A DNA stretch of 64,000 nucleotides from Frigoribacterium endophyticum (GTDB lineage Bacteria; Actinomycetota; Actinomycetes; Actinomycetales; Microbacteriaceae), in contig NZ_JAAOYV010000002.1 in assembly GCF_011759585.1 (NCBI RefSeq), forward strand, positions 245,510 through 309,509. The letters are read 5' to 3'. Within the stretch, counting starts at the first letter, position 1. Each line of letters starts with the position of its first letter. The notes under the pieces are model-generated. The model saw only the letters and a program-made list of their open reading frames with translations, did not search any database and was not told where the DNA came from. Positions 27,034 through 35,319 of this stretch are shown here, piece after piece. A program made the translations under genes and the position numbers.

Positions 27034-28716
27034 GTGACCATCGAGACCCCGCGTCCCTGGCTGACCTCCTACGCTCCCGGCGTCCCCCACGACATCGAGC
27101 CCGTCACGGGCTCCCTCCTCGACCTGGTGGAGGGCTCGGCGAAGAGCTACCCGCGGGCCGTGGCGCTCGAGTTCTTCGGGGCGACGACGTCGTACTCCGA
27201 GCTCGTCGAGCAGATCAGCCGGGCCGCCGAGGGCCTCCGCGGCCTGGGCGTCCGCCACGGCGACACCGTCGCCCTCGTGATGCCGAACAGCCCGCAGCAC
27301 GTCGTGGCGTTCTACGCGGTGCTGCGCCTCGGGGCCATCGTCGTCGAGCACAACCCGCTCTACACGCCGCGCGAGCTGCGCCACCAGTTCGAGGACCACG
27401 GCGCCAAGGTCGTCGTCGCGTGGGACAAGGTGGTCGAGACCCTCCAGGACTTCCCCGCCGACGTCGCCCCCGACGCGATCGTGTCGGTCGACGTGACGCG
27501 CGGCATGCCCCTCGCCACCCGGGCGGCCCTGCGTCTGCCGATCTCGAAGGCCCGCGAGTCGCGCGCCAAGCTGACCACGAGCGTCCGGGGCACGACGCCG
27601 TGGGAGAAGATCGTGGGCTCGTCGCGCATCAAGGCGAAGCACCCGGCGCCCTCGACGGACGACCTGGCGGTCATCCAGTACACGAGCGGCACCACGGGCA
27701 CCCCGAAGGGCGCCCAGCTGACCCACCGCAACCTGCTCGCCAACGCCGCGCAGTCGCGCGCGTGGGTGCCGACGATCGAGCGCGGCCGCTGCACCGTCTA
27801 CGCGGTGCTGCCGATGTTCCACGCCTACGGCCTCACGCTCTGCCTCACCTTCGCGATGAGCATGGGCGCCCGCCTCGTGCTGTTCCCGGCCTTCGACCCG
27901 GCCCTCGTGCTCAAGGTCATGAAGAAGCGGCCGCCGACCTTCCTGCCGGCCGTCCCGCCCATCTACACGCGCCTCCGGAAGGCCGCCGACGACGCCGGCG
28001 TCTCGCTGCAGGGCGTCGAGGTCGCGATCTCGGGCGCGATGCCCCTCTCGGCCGAGGTCGTCGAGCCGTGGGAGGCCGAGAGCGGCGGCTGGCTCGTCGA
28101 GGGCTACGGCCTGTCGGAGTGCTCGCCCGTGCTGATGGCCAACCCGGTCGGGCCCACCCGCCGCGCCGGCACGGTCGGCCTGCCGCTGCCCGGCACCGAG
28201 GTGCGCGTCGTCGACCCGGAGAACCCGACCGTCGACGTGCCGGCCGGCGAGAGCGGCGAGCTGATCGTGCGCGGCCCCCAGGTCTTCAGCGGCTACTACC
28301 GCAAGCCGCAGGAGTCGAACGAGGTCTTCGTCGACGGCGACTGGTTCCGCACCGGCGACATCGTCACGATCGACCCGGACGGGTTCGTGCGCATCGTCGA
28401 CCGCATCAAGGAGCTCATCATCACCGGCGGGTTCAACGTCAGCCCCTCCGAGGTCGAGGAGGTGCTGGTGCGCTTCGACGGCGTGACCGAGGCCGCCGTC
28501 GTCGGCCTGCCGAGCCCCGGCGGCGAGCAGGTCGCCGCGGCCATCGTCGTCGAGTCGGGCGCGAGCGTCGACGTGCAGGCGCTCCGTACCTTCGCGCGGT
28601 CGCACCTGACGCCGTACAAGGTGCCCCGCCGCATCGTCGTGGTCGACGAGCTGCCGAAGTCGCTGATCGGCAAGACGCTGCGCCGCAAGGTCCGCGACCA
28701 GCTCGCCGACCGCTAG
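27034..28716 (+). CDS. Long-chain fatty-acid-CoA ligase, copy 2 (560 aa)
   Basis: ANL-superfamily acyl-CoA synthetase, paralogous to the protein at 22647. Both open with PWL-SYAPGVP-DIEPVTG, and the blocks MPNSPQHVVAFYAVLRLGA, YTSGTTGTPKGAQLTHRN, PMFHAYGLTLCLTFAMSMG and LIGKTLRRKVRD match position by position. The A5 motif reads YGLSECSPV. Catalytic Lys is in the C-terminal LIGKTLRRK. The GTG start lies 6 nt after a TAGAGT box. The two copies probably arose by local duplication and may differ in chain-length preference; that is not visible in the sequence. Confidence 0.93.
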   Translation: MTIETPRPWLTSYAPGVPHDIEPVTGSLLDLVEGSAKSYPRAVALEFFGATTSYSELVEQISRAAEGLRGLGVRHGDTVALVMPNSPQHVVAFYAVLRLGAIVVEHNPLYTPRELRHQFEDHGAKVVVAWDKVVETLQDFPADVAPDAIVSVDVTRGMPLATRAALRLPISKARESRAKLTTSVRGTTPWEKIVGSSRIKAKHPAPSTDDLAVIQYTSGTTGTPKGAQLTHRNLLANAAQSRAWVPTIERGRCTVYAVLPMFHAYGLTLCLTFAMSMGARLVLFPAFDPALVLKVMKKRPPTFLPAVPPIYTRLRKAADDAGVSLQGVEVAISGAMPLSAEVVEPWEAESGGWLVEGYGLSECSPVLMANPVGPTRRAGTVGLPLPGTEVRVVDPENPTVDVPAGESGELIVRGPQVFSGYYRKPQESNEVFVDGDWFRTGDIVTIDPDGFVRIVDRIKELIITGGFNVSPSEVEEVLVRFDGVTEAAVVGLPSPGGEQVAAAIVVESGASVDVQALRTFARSHLTPYKVPRRIVVVDELPKSLIGKTLRRKVRDQLADR

Positions 28717-28747
28717 CCGGGGAGCCGGGCTCTGCCCGGGCTCCCGG
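28717..28747. terminator. Hairpin between convergent ligase and AarF genes
   Basis: Arms 28717-28730 and 28734-28747 pair through GGGAGCC and GGGC with a 1-nt bulge and a TCT loop, directly after the ligase stop. It probably terminates both genes. Confidence 0.6.
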
Positions 28748-28768
28748 CGCTGACCGGGCAGGCCTGAG

Positions 28769-30511
28769 CTACCCGGGCAGCCGGCCCGCGAGCAGGGCGT
28801 AGAGCAGCGGCACCGCCGACGCGGCCATGAGCACCGTGCCGAGGCCGTCGTCGCCGGTGCGCAGCACGGCGCCGGCGATGAGCAGGCCCGCGAAGAGCAC
28901 GGCCGCGAGCACCCGGCGGGCCGTCCGCTCGATGCGACCGAGCTGACGCTCGATGCGCGGGCTGCCGACCTCCAGCGTGCCGTCCTCCAGGCGCGTGACG
29001 AGGTGGTCGAGCCGACCGGGCAGCCGGACGGTGACGTCGGCCGCGGCGAGCACCCGTCGTGCGACGTCCTGCACGGCGTTGCCGCGCTCGTCGCGGACGA
29101 GCTGCGCCGCGTAGGGCTCGACGGAGTCCCAGAGGTTGAAGACCGGGTCGAGGGCGCTGGAGACGCCGGAGGTGAGGGTGACGGCGCGGAGCACCAGCAG
29201 GAAGTCCTCGGGGAGCTGGAACGGCAGGGCGCGGATGAGGTCGCCGAACTGGCCGGCGAACTCGCGGTACTCCCGAGGGTCGACCTCGCGCAGCTCGGCG
29301 AACCCCATGCCGCCGAAGCGGGCGAAGGTCGCGCTGACCGCCCGCTCGAGCTCGCGGGTGTCGGCGCTGGGCAAGAGCACCCCGAGGTCGCGCATGGCGT
29401 TCACCATGCCGCTGCCGTCGCGGGAGGCGGCGGCGATCAGCAGCGTGCGCAGGCCGTTCCGGGTGCCGGTGGGCACCTCCCCCATCATCCCGAAGTCGAT
29501 GAAGGTCAGCCGCCAGGGGCGTTCCCCCTCGGCGGCGGCCACAGGGGTGACGAAGATGTTGCCGGGGTGCGGGTCGGCGTGGAAGAAGCCGTTCGTGAAG
29601 AGCTGGTCGAACATCACCGCGGCGAAGACGGGGGCGACCTCGACCGGGTCGATGCCGGCGGCGCGGAGGCCGTCGACGTCGGTGATCTTGATCGCCGAGA
29701 CGTCCTCGAGCACGAGCACCTTCCGCGTCGAGCGCTCCCAGACGACGTGGGGCACGCCGACCCGGTCGTCGTCGGCGAAGTCGGCCGCGAAGCGCGCCGA
29801 GTTCGCGGCCTCGTTGAGGTAGTCGATCTCTTCCAGGCTCGTCCGCGCGAACTCCTCGACGAGGGCCGGGGCGTCGACCCGGTCGGAGACCAGGCGGACG
29901 TGGCTCAGCCAGCCGCCCACCTTGCGCAGCGCGGCGAGGTCGACGTCGACGATCCGGTCGATGCCGGGCCGCTGCACCTTGAGCACGACGTCGACGAGCC
30001 CGGTGTCGGCGGAGTCGACCGCGCCGAGCGTCGCCCGGTGCGCCTGGCCGAGGGAGGCGGCGGCGATCGGCTCGGGAGAGACGGCGGTGAAGACGCGGTC
30101 GAGGGGCATGCCCAGCTCGGCCTCGGCGAGCGCCCGGATCTCGGGGAACGGCACGGGCGTCACTTCGTCTTGCAGGCCCTCGAGCTCCTTCGTGATCTCG
30201 GGCGGGAGGACGTCCAGGCGCGACGAGATGTACTGCCCGACCTTGATCATCAGCCCGCCGAGGTCGAGCGCCAGCGCGTGGAAGCCGCGTGCGAAGCGCT
30301 GCATGCGTCGGGCGCGGGTACGCTCGGCGACCCAGCGCAGGCCGAACCTCGGCAGCACCAGCTCGAACCACCAGGTCACGGCGAGGTGACGGGAGGCGAA
30401 CCGGAGGATGCGCCGGTACCGGGCCCGCCCCGCGCGGTCGCGCAGGGCGTCGCCCGGCTCACCGGCTCGGGCTGAGGCTGTGGGGGTCGGGAGGGGGGCG
30501 GTCGGTGCCAC
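28769..30511 (-). CDS. ABC1/AarF/UbiB-family atypical kinase (580 aa)
   Basis: Protein-kinase-like ATPase of the UbiB (AarF/COQ8) family, linked elsewhere to isoprenoid-lipid metabolism. Signature motifs are all present: the KxGQ region GGLMIKVGQYISSRLDVLPPEI, AAASLGQAHRA (Ala-rich nucleotide loop), VVLKVQRPG (Lys), EIDYLNEAANS (Glu), HADPHPGNIF and DFGMMGEV. Two C-terminal membrane segments (RRVLAAVLFAGLLIAGAVL and the last 20 residues) anchor it. The start is GTG at 30511, 5 nt after the PadR stop; longer frames enter the PadR gene. The partner lipid is unknown. Co-transcription with padR suggests the kinase is under PadR control. Confidence 0.88.
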   Translation of the reverse strand: MAPTAPLPTPTASARAGEPGDALRDRAGRARYRRILRFASRHLAVTWWFELVLPRFGLRWVAERTRARRMQRFARGFHALALDLGGLMIKVGQYISSRLDVLPPEITKELEGLQDEVTPVPFPEIRALAEAELGMPLDRVFTAVSPEPIAAASLGQAHRATLGAVDSADTGLVDVVLKVQRPGIDRIVDVDLAALRKVGGWLSHVRLVSDRVDAPALVEEFARTSLEEIDYLNEAANSARFAADFADDDRVGVPHVVWERSTRKVLVLEDVSAIKITDVDGLRAAGIDPVEVAPVFAAVMFDQLFTNGFFHADPHPGNIFVTPVAAAEGERPWRLTFIDFGMMGEVPTGTRNGLRTLLIAAASRDGSGMVNAMRDLGVLLPSADTRELERAVSATFARFGGMGFAELREVDPREYREFAGQFGDLIRALPFQLPEDFLLVLRAVTLTSGVSSALDPVFNLWDSVEPYAAQLVRDERGNAVQDVARRVLAAADVTVRLPGRLDHLVTRLEDGTLEVGSPRIERQLGRIERTARRVLAAVLFAGLLIAGAVLRTGDDGLGTVLMAASAVPLLYALLAGRLPG

Positions 30512-30516
30512 CCGCG

Positions 30517-31050
30517 TCAGTCTCGAGCGAGGATCGAGTAGATGCGGCGACGGGCCTCGTCGAGGGCCGCCACCGCCTCGTCGATCTGCGCGGCGGTGCC
30601 GGTGCGGCCCACCTGCGCCGTGGCGCGGGCGAGCTCGATGCCGGCCTTGGGCAGGGCGGTGCGACGGTCGCCGGAGGAGCGCGGGGCGGACCACGGGTCG
30701 GACGGGTCGACGCCCGCGGCGGCGCGGCCGGTGTCGGTCAGCGAGTAGACCTTGCGGCCGTCGGTCTCCTCCGCGACGACGAGGCCCTCGTCGGCGAGCA
30801 GCTGGAGGGTCGGGTAGACGGAGCCGGCGCTGGGCTTCCAGTCGCCGCCCGTGCGCTCCTCGATCTCGTGGATGACCTGGTAGCCGTGCATCGGCCGCTC
30901 GGCGAGGAGGGCGAGGATCGCCGCGCGGAGCTCGCCGCGCGGGGCGCGGGCGCCGTCGCGGCGGTCGAAGGTCGACCGGAGCTGGTCCATGGCCTGCCAC
31001 ATGCCGTCGAGGTCGACGGGGAACGAACCGGGTGTGCGCGAGGTGCTCAT
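30517..31050 (-). CDS. PadR family transcriptional regulator (177 aa)
   Basis: Winged-helix repressor. The PadR core is clear: RAAILALLAERPMHGYQVIHEIEERTGGDWKPSAGSVYPTLQLLADEGLV, followed by a wing (ETDGRKVYSLTDTG) and a C-terminal helical dimerisation region. The ATG at 31050 has GGAG 7 nt upstream; an earlier ATG (31107) lacks one. The gene is followed by the AarF-like kinase gene after 5 nt, so it probably controls its own operon in response to an unknown small molecule. The upstream AT-containing stretch (31085-31092), the only such patch nearby, may hold the -10 and operator. Confidence 0.9.
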   Translation of the reverse strand: MSTSRTPGSFPVDLDGMWQAMDQLRSTFDRRDGARAPRGELRAAILALLAERPMHGYQVIHEIEERTGGDWKPSAGSVYPTLQLLADEGLVVAEETDGRKVYSLTDTGRAAAGVDPSDPWSAPRSSGDRRTALPKAGIELARATAQVGRTGTAAQIDEAVAALDEARRRIYSILARD

Positions 31051-31084
31051 GATGATCTCCAGTCGAGGGTCGAGCGATGCCCGA

Positions 31085-31090
31085 ACGATA
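31085..31090 (-). promoter_or_regulatory. Putative -10 box of the padR operon
   Basis: TATCGT inside GTATATCGTT on the minus strand, 34 nt before the padR ATG. PadR operators are often AT-rich palindromes; only one half-site is visible here. Confidence 0.35.
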
Positions 31091-31131
31091 TACCTGGACC
31101 CCGACACGGAGCCGGGCGGGCGCTCAGGCTG

Positions 31132-31144
31132 GCACCGCGCCTCC
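31132..31144 (-). repeat. Dispersed 13-mer (intergenic)
   Basis: Exact GCACCGCGCCTCC on the plus strand, in the 180-nt gap between padR and the next upstream-strand gene. No gene is seen in this gap. Confidence 0.7.
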
Positions 31145-31230
31145 CGCGCTCGGCCCCGCCGTCGCCCGAGCGGTAACGAACGGCGCCTCTCGCCCCCTCC
31201 GGGCAGCAGTTCGCGACCACTCGGGGGCCC

Positions 31231-31485
31231 TCAGTCGCTCGGGACGAGCTCCCGGTCGGCGTCGGGGTCGAAGCCGTCGTCGTAGCGGTCGACGTCGAGC
31301 TCGACGGCCTCGATGCGGAACTGGTCCAGGAAGCGTCGGAAGCCCGGGTCGAAGCGGAGGCGACGGGCGGCTCTGCGGGCCTCGCCCTCCGAGCGGAAGA
31401 AGCCGATCTGCTTGACGTCGACGAGCGGCCACTCGGTGTGCGACCCCCGCGGGCGGAGGTGCGTCAGCGACCAGACCCTCGTCAT
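31231..31485 (-). CDS. Hypothetical protein (84 aa)
   Basis: Small charged soluble protein, not assigned to a family. It starts MTRVWSLTHLRPRGSHTEWPLVDVKQIGFFRSEGEARRAARRL and ends in an acidic tail. The ATG at 31485 overlaps the TGA of the upstream small gene (ATGA). Both proteins share a W-x(n)-Y/F-x-S/T pattern followed by EAR/RARARAAA helices, as if both were short alpha/beta sandwich domains of the same type. Coding is supported by the overlap and by GC3-rich codon use; function is unknown. Confidence 0.7.
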   Translation of the reverse strand: MTRVWSLTHLRPRGSHTEWPLVDVKQIGFFRSEGEARRAARRLRFDPGFRRFLDQFRIEAVELDVDRYDDGFDPDADRELVPSD

Positions 31486-31781
31486 TCCTCGCGCCCCTCG
31501 GCGTCGTACGAGAAGAAGCCGCCGACCCAGGCGGGGCTGTCGACCGGCCATCGCTCGACGCGGAGGGGCTCCACCTCGTCGACGGTGCCGAGGCGCCCGT
31601 CGAAGCCCCGCTGGGTCCGGGCGCGGTCCGCGGCCGCCCGGGCGCGTGCCCTCGTCGAGTACACGCCGAAGAGGCGGGGGAAGGCGACCTCCTCGTAGTC
31701 GTGCACCGTGGCGGTCCAGTAGTGCACGACGGCCCACACGAGGCGCGGTCTCGGCGCAGGGCGCTCGGCGGGTCGGCTCAT
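31482..31781 (-). CDS. Hypothetical protein (99 aa)
   Basis: Small soluble protein with MSRPAERPAPRPRLVWAVVHYWTATVHDYEEVAFPRLFGVYSTRARARAAADRA at the N-terminus (cited here only as its two blocks: an Arg/Pro tail, then a beta strand and an RARARAAA helix). It resembles the short DUF7336-type sandwich domains, but I am not sure of the family. A TACCCT box ends 6 nt before the ATG at 31781, so the two-gene unit probably begins leaderless. It overlaps the downstream 84-aa gene by 4 nt. Confidence 0.65.
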   Translation of the reverse strand: MSRPAERPAPRPRLVWAVVHYWTATVHDYEEVAFPRLFGVYSTRARARAAADRARTQRGFDGRLGTVDEVEPLRVERWPVDSPAWVGGFFSYDAEGREE

Positions 31782-31787
31782 GGGCCC

Positions 31788-31793
31788 AGGGTA
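31788..31793 (-). promoter_or_regulatory. -10 box, probable leaderless start
   Basis: TACCCT on the minus strand ends 6 nt before the ATG at 31781. Confidence 0.55.
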
Positions 31794-31828
31794 GGGCGAC
31801 GGCGCGGCGGGCGACGACGGAGCGTGGG

Positions 31829-32278
31829 CTACGACGCGGGCAGGCCGGCGGCGAGCTCGTCGAAGAAGCCGGCCCAGCCGGCGGTGGTCGCGTCGCGCTG
31901 CTCGGGCGAGAAGCCCGGCGTCTGCTGCGTGAAGCGCATGCGCGTGCCGCCGTCGACGGCGGCCAGCTCGACCACCATCGTCGCGCGAGCGGGCGACGCC
32001 GGGTCGTCGGTGAGCGTCAGCTCGAGGCGCTCGTCGGGCACGACGTCGACGAACTCGCCGGCCCAGCTGAGGGCGTTCCCGTCGGGCAGCACCATCGTCG
32101 CCGACCAGGCACGCCCCGCGACGGCCTCGTAGTCGAGGGCGTCGAGCGGCACGTCGACGGCCGGGCCGCCGAACCACCGCGCGAAGTCGGCGGCGGTCGT
32201 CCAGGCCGAGAACACGGCGGCGGGAGGCGCGGTGAAGGTCCGGACGATCTCGACGCCCTCGGCAGCCTGGTCGCTCAT
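31829..32278 (-). CDS. SRPBCC/AHSA1-domain protein (149 aa)
   Basis: START-like ligand-binding fold of the Aha1-C/CalC group. The strand-helix start EIVRTFTAPPAAVFSAWTTAADFARWFGGP is diagnostic, as is the C-terminal GWAGFFDELAAGL helix. Such proteins bind hydrophobic ligands or act as accessory and self-resistance factors; no specific ligand can be named. ATG 32278 has AGGAG 8 nt upstream. It is divergent from the DUF4184-like gene with 226 nt between starts, where I see no clear promoter. Confidence 0.88.
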   Translation of the reverse strand: MSDQAAEGVEIVRTFTAPPAAVFSAWTTAADFARWFGGPAVDVPLDALDYEAVAGRAWSATMVLPDGNALSWAGEFVDVVPDERLELTLTDDPASPARATMVVELAAVDGGTRMRFTQQTPGFSPEQRDATTAGWAGFFDELAAGLPAS

Positions 32279-32504
32279 CGGGGGTGCTCCTCGTTTCGGT
32301 GGCGGTGGCCGGGGCGGGCGACCTGCCGGAGTCGGTGGTCGGCCCTCGCAGGCCTGGTGGCAGTGTCCCAGGCCCCGGCCAGCCGCGCCAGTGCCGCGCG
32401 ACCGCACGTGCCCACGCGCGCCCGCGCCCTGCTCAGCCCTCGGGAGGACACGGTCCCGCCCTGGGGAGGACGACTCCGGGCCGCCCGGCCCGCGACCATG
32501 GGCC

Positions 32505-33329
32505 GTGCCCTTCACCCCCAGCCACGCGGTCGTCGCCCTGCCGTTCGTCCGGAGCCCGCTGCCCTTCGGCGCCGTCGCCGTCGGGTCGATGGCGCCCGAC
32601 CTCCCGCTCTTCTTCCCCGTCGGCGTGACCTACGAGACCACCCACGGCGTCTCGGGCCTGCTCGTGGTCTCCGTGCCGCTCGGGGCGCTGCTCTACCTGG
32701 TGTGGCTCCGGGTGCTGCGACCCGGCGCCGGAGTGCTGCTGCCCCAGGTCGTCGGCACGCGCCTCCCGCGTGCCTGGACCGTGCCCGGAGCGGTCTCGCC
32801 CGGCCGCCTCCTCAGGGTGCTCGTCGCGGTCGTCATCGGCGTGCTCACGCACGTGGGGTGGGACGCCTTCACCCACCCCGGGCGGCTCGGCAGCACCCTG
32901 CTGCCCGCCCTGGCGGAGCCGTGGGGCCCCTTCGTCGGCACGCAGTGGGCCCAGTACGGCTCGTCTGTCGTCGGGCTCGCCGTGCTCGCGGTCGCCGCGG
33001 CGCGGTACCTGCGCCGCGTACCGGTCAGCGCTCGGCCTCGAGCGTCGCGGACGCGGACCGTCTCGTGGTGGCTCGCCGCGGCCGCCCTGGTCACGGGCCC
33101 CGTGGCCGTGGCGGTCACCCGCGGGCTGCCGTCCGACGTCGGCACGGCGAAGTCGTTCGCGTTCTTCGCGGGCACGGCCTCGGGCGCGCTCCTGCTGCTG
33201 CTGGCCGTCGGGGCGTCCGTCGCCGTCCAGCTCGGACGACGCGTCGGAGGGCGCGTCGCAGGGCGCGTCGACGGCGGCACCACCCCCAAAGAGCCGTTTG
33301 ACGGTCGAGACGATGGCGCTGCAGCATGA
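32505..33329 (+). CDS. DUF4184-like integral membrane protein (274 aa)
   Basis: Polytopic membrane protein of unknown function. It begins MPFTPSHAVVALPFVRSPLPFGAVAVGSMAPDLP (a DUF4184 signature also related to metal-dependent membrane hydrolases of the YdjM type: conserved SHA, GSMAPDL and THVGWDAFTH with His and Asp residues near the membrane). About six hydrophobic segments follow, then a basic and acidic tail. The start is GTG 32505. Its last 17 nt overlap the start of the regulator gene, which suggests coupling. A hydrolase role is possible from the H/D pattern but not shown. Confidence 0.78.
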   Translation: MPFTPSHAVVALPFVRSPLPFGAVAVGSMAPDLPLFFPVGVTYETTHGVSGLLVVSVPLGALLYLVWLRVLRPGAGVLLPQVVGTRLPRAWTVPGAVSPGRLLRVLVAVVIGVLTHVGWDAFTHPGRLGSTLLPALAEPWGPFVGTQWAQYGSSVVGLAVLAVAAARYLRRVPVSARPRASRTRTVSWWLAAAALVTGPVAVAVTRGLPSDVGTAKSFAFFAGTASGALLLLLAVGASVAVQLGRRVGGRVAGRVDGGTTPKEPFDGRDDGAAA

Positions 33330-33867
33330 CCGGGTGCCCGAACTCGACGAACTCCGCGCCACCGCCCACCCGGTCCGCCTGCGCCTCCTCTCGCTCCTGA
33401 CCGGTGCCGCCCTCAGCGCGGCCGAGGCCGGGCGCGAGCTGGGCCTCTCGCAGGCGGCGGCGAGCTACCACCTGCGGGTCCTCGAACGGGCGGGGCTGGT
33501 CGTCGTCGTCGAGGTCGTGCGCATCCGCGGCGGCGACGCCAAGCGGTACCGGCACCTCTCGTCGGCGCAGCCGTTCCCGCTCGTCGTGCCGCCCGACTCC
33601 CCCACCGGCCCCGACGCCGCCGACGAGCGCGCGCAGTACGTCGAGGCCCTCGTCGACGAGCTGCGCCGTCGCTCGCCCCGGCGCGCCTCCGGGCCGCAGG
33701 TCTCGACGGACGCCGAGCTCTGGGTCGACCCCGAGACCTGGCGGCGCGTCGTGCACCACGTCGGCCAGGCCTCGGCCCTCCTGCACGCCGCCGCGCAGCC
33801 GCCCCGGACACCGGGCACCGCACCGGTGTCGATGACCGCCGCGCTGTTCCCGATGAGGCGGCCGTGA
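33313..33867 (+). CDS. ArsR-type winged-helix regulator (184 aa)
   Basis: Helix-turn-helix repressor of the ArsR/HTH_20 group. The N-terminal part reads LRATAHPVRLRLLSLLTGAALSAAEAGRELGLSQAAASYHLRVLERAGLVVV, a textbook winged helix, followed by a wing (RGGDAKRYRHL) and a C-terminal helical region without obvious metal-binding Cys residues. ATG 33313 overlaps the previous gene; GTG 33334 is an alternative start without overlap. Its stop overlaps the GTG of the MFS gene (GTGA), so it probably represses that transporter. Confidence 0.85.
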   Translation: MALQHDRVPELDELRATAHPVRLRLLSLLTGAALSAAEAGRELGLSQAAASYHLRVLERAGLVVVVEVVRIRGGDAKRYRHLSSAQPFPLVVPPDSPTGPDAADERAQYVEALVDELRRRSPRRASGPQVSTDAELWVDPETWRRVVHHVGQASALLHAAAQPPRTPGTAPVSMTAALFPMRRP

Positions 33868-35126
33868 CGGGCAGCGCGGGAGGCGCCTCCCCGGCCCCGC
33901 TGCCGGTCGGCATCCGGGGCGGTCCCCTCGCGCACCGTGCGTTCCGCTGGCTGCTCGCGGCGCGCACGACCAGCGTGCTCGGCAACGCCGTCGCGCCGAT
34001 CGCGCTCGCCTTCGCGGTGCTCGACCTGACCGGCTCGGCGGCCGACCTCGGGCTGGTCGTCGCGGCCCGGTCCGTCGCGAACGTCGCCGTGCTGCTGCTC
34101 GGAGGCGTCGTCGCCGACCGGCTGCCCCGCGACGTGGTGCTCGTCGGCACCTCGGTCGCCGCGGCCCTGACGCAGGCCGGGGTCGCGGCGCTCGTCGTGA
34201 GCGGCTCGGCCACCGTCCCGTCGCTCGTGGTGCTCAGCGTGCTCAACGGGGCGGTCGCGGCCGTGAGCCTGCCGGCGTCGGCAGCGCTCGTGCCCGAGAC
34301 CGTCCCGGCCGAGCTGCTGCGGCCCGCGAACGCCCTCCTCCGCCTCGGGCTCACCGGCGGCAGCGTCGTCGGGGCGTCGGCGGGGGCGGGGGTCGTGGCC
34401 GTCGTCGGGCCCGGGTGGGGCCTCGCGGTCGACGCGGCCGGGTTCGCCCTGGCCGGTGTGCTCTTCGCCGGGATGCGGCTGCCGCGGGCGGCCGGGCGCC
34501 CCCGCCCGGGAGGTCGCCCGGCGTCCGTCCTCGCCGACCTGCGGGAGGGGTGGAGCGAGTTCACGAGACGGTCGTGGGTGTGGATCGTGGTGGCGCAGTT
34601 CGCCGTGCTCAACGCGGCCTTCGTCGGGGCGACGACGGTGCTCGGGCCGGTCGTCGCCGACGGGTCGTTCGGCCGCGCGGCCTGGGGGCTGGTGGTCGCC
34701 GCCCAGACCGTCGGGCTGGCCGTCGGGGCCGTGGTCGCCCTCCGTTGGCGGCCCCGTCACGGCCTCGCCGTCGGGGTCGGGCTGATGGCGGTGACGGCCG
34801 TCCCGGTGGCGACCCTCGGCGCCGCGCCGGCGCTGCCCGCGCTCGTCGTGGCCTTCCTGCTCGGCGGCGTCGCGCTGGAGGTGTTCGCGATCACCTGGGA
34901 CCAGTCGCTGCAGACCCGGGTGCCGCGGGAGGCCCTCGCCCGCGTCTACTCGTACGACATGGTCGGCTCGTTCGTGGCGATCCCCGTCGGCGAGGTGCTG
35001 GTCGGGCCGGCGGCGCACCTGTTCGGCACGCGGGCCACGCTGCTCGTCTGTGCGGGCGTGGTCGTGACCGCCACCGCCGCGGCGCTCTCGACCCGGAGCG
35101 TGCGGCAGCTCACCCTCGACGGGTGA
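33864..35126 (+). CDS. MFS transporter (420 aa)
   Basis: Twelve-segment major facilitator superfamily protein of the DHA/enterobactin-exporter-like type (MFS_3). Visible features are AFRWLLAARTTSVLGNAVAPIALAFAVLDLTGSAADLGLV at the N-terminus, the loop-2 motif VVADRLPRDVVLVG (G-x-x-x-D-R-x-x-R), and the mid-protein DLREGWSEFTRRSWVW linker. It likely exports a toxic or hydrophobic compound. GTG 33864 overlaps the regulator stop by 4 nt, so regulator and pump are co-translated. The substrate is unknown. Confidence 0.9.
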   Translation: MTGSAGGASPAPLPVGIRGGPLAHRAFRWLLAARTTSVLGNAVAPIALAFAVLDLTGSAADLGLVVAARSVANVAVLLLGGVVADRLPRDVVLVGTSVAAALTQAGVAALVVSGSATVPSLVVLSVLNGAVAAVSLPASAALVPETVPAELLRPANALLRLGLTGGSVVGASAGAGVVAVVGPGWGLAVDAAGFALAGVLFAGMRLPRAAGRPRPGGRPASVLADLREGWSEFTRRSWVWIVVAQFAVLNAAFVGATTVLGPVVADGSFGRAAWGLVVAAQTVGLAVGAVVALRWRPRHGLAVGVGLMAVTAVPVATLGAAPALPALVVAFLLGGVALEVFAITWDQSLQTRVPREALARVYSYDMVGSFVAIPVGEVLVGPAAHLFGTRATLLVCAGVVVTATAAALSTRSVRQLTLDG

Positions 35127-35307
35127 GCCCGGCCGGCGCGGGCAGCTGGCAGCGCCAGCAGCTGGCCAGGGCTGCAGAACCCGACCACGCGCCTCCTTGT
35201 GACCGGAAAGTCAGGTACCAGGACGCCGGGCGGAGCCGAACGGTCGGCAAATGCGACAGACGGGGACGGGACGCGGAGGCCTGGAGGCGCGGCCGGGAGG
35301 CGGGTCG

Positions 35308-35313
35308 TAGGCT
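35308..35313 (+). promoter_or_regulatory. -10 box, probable leaderless start
   Basis: TAGGCT ends 6 nt before the GTG at 35320. Confidence 0.6.
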
Positions 35314-35319
35314 CGGCGC

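Noticed and set aside
35127-35319. CTGGC/GCCAG hairpin near 35144-35156 as a terminator of the MFS gene
   Set aside because: The stem is 5 bp only. The gap holds no gene; only the -10 of the serine hydrolase is supported.
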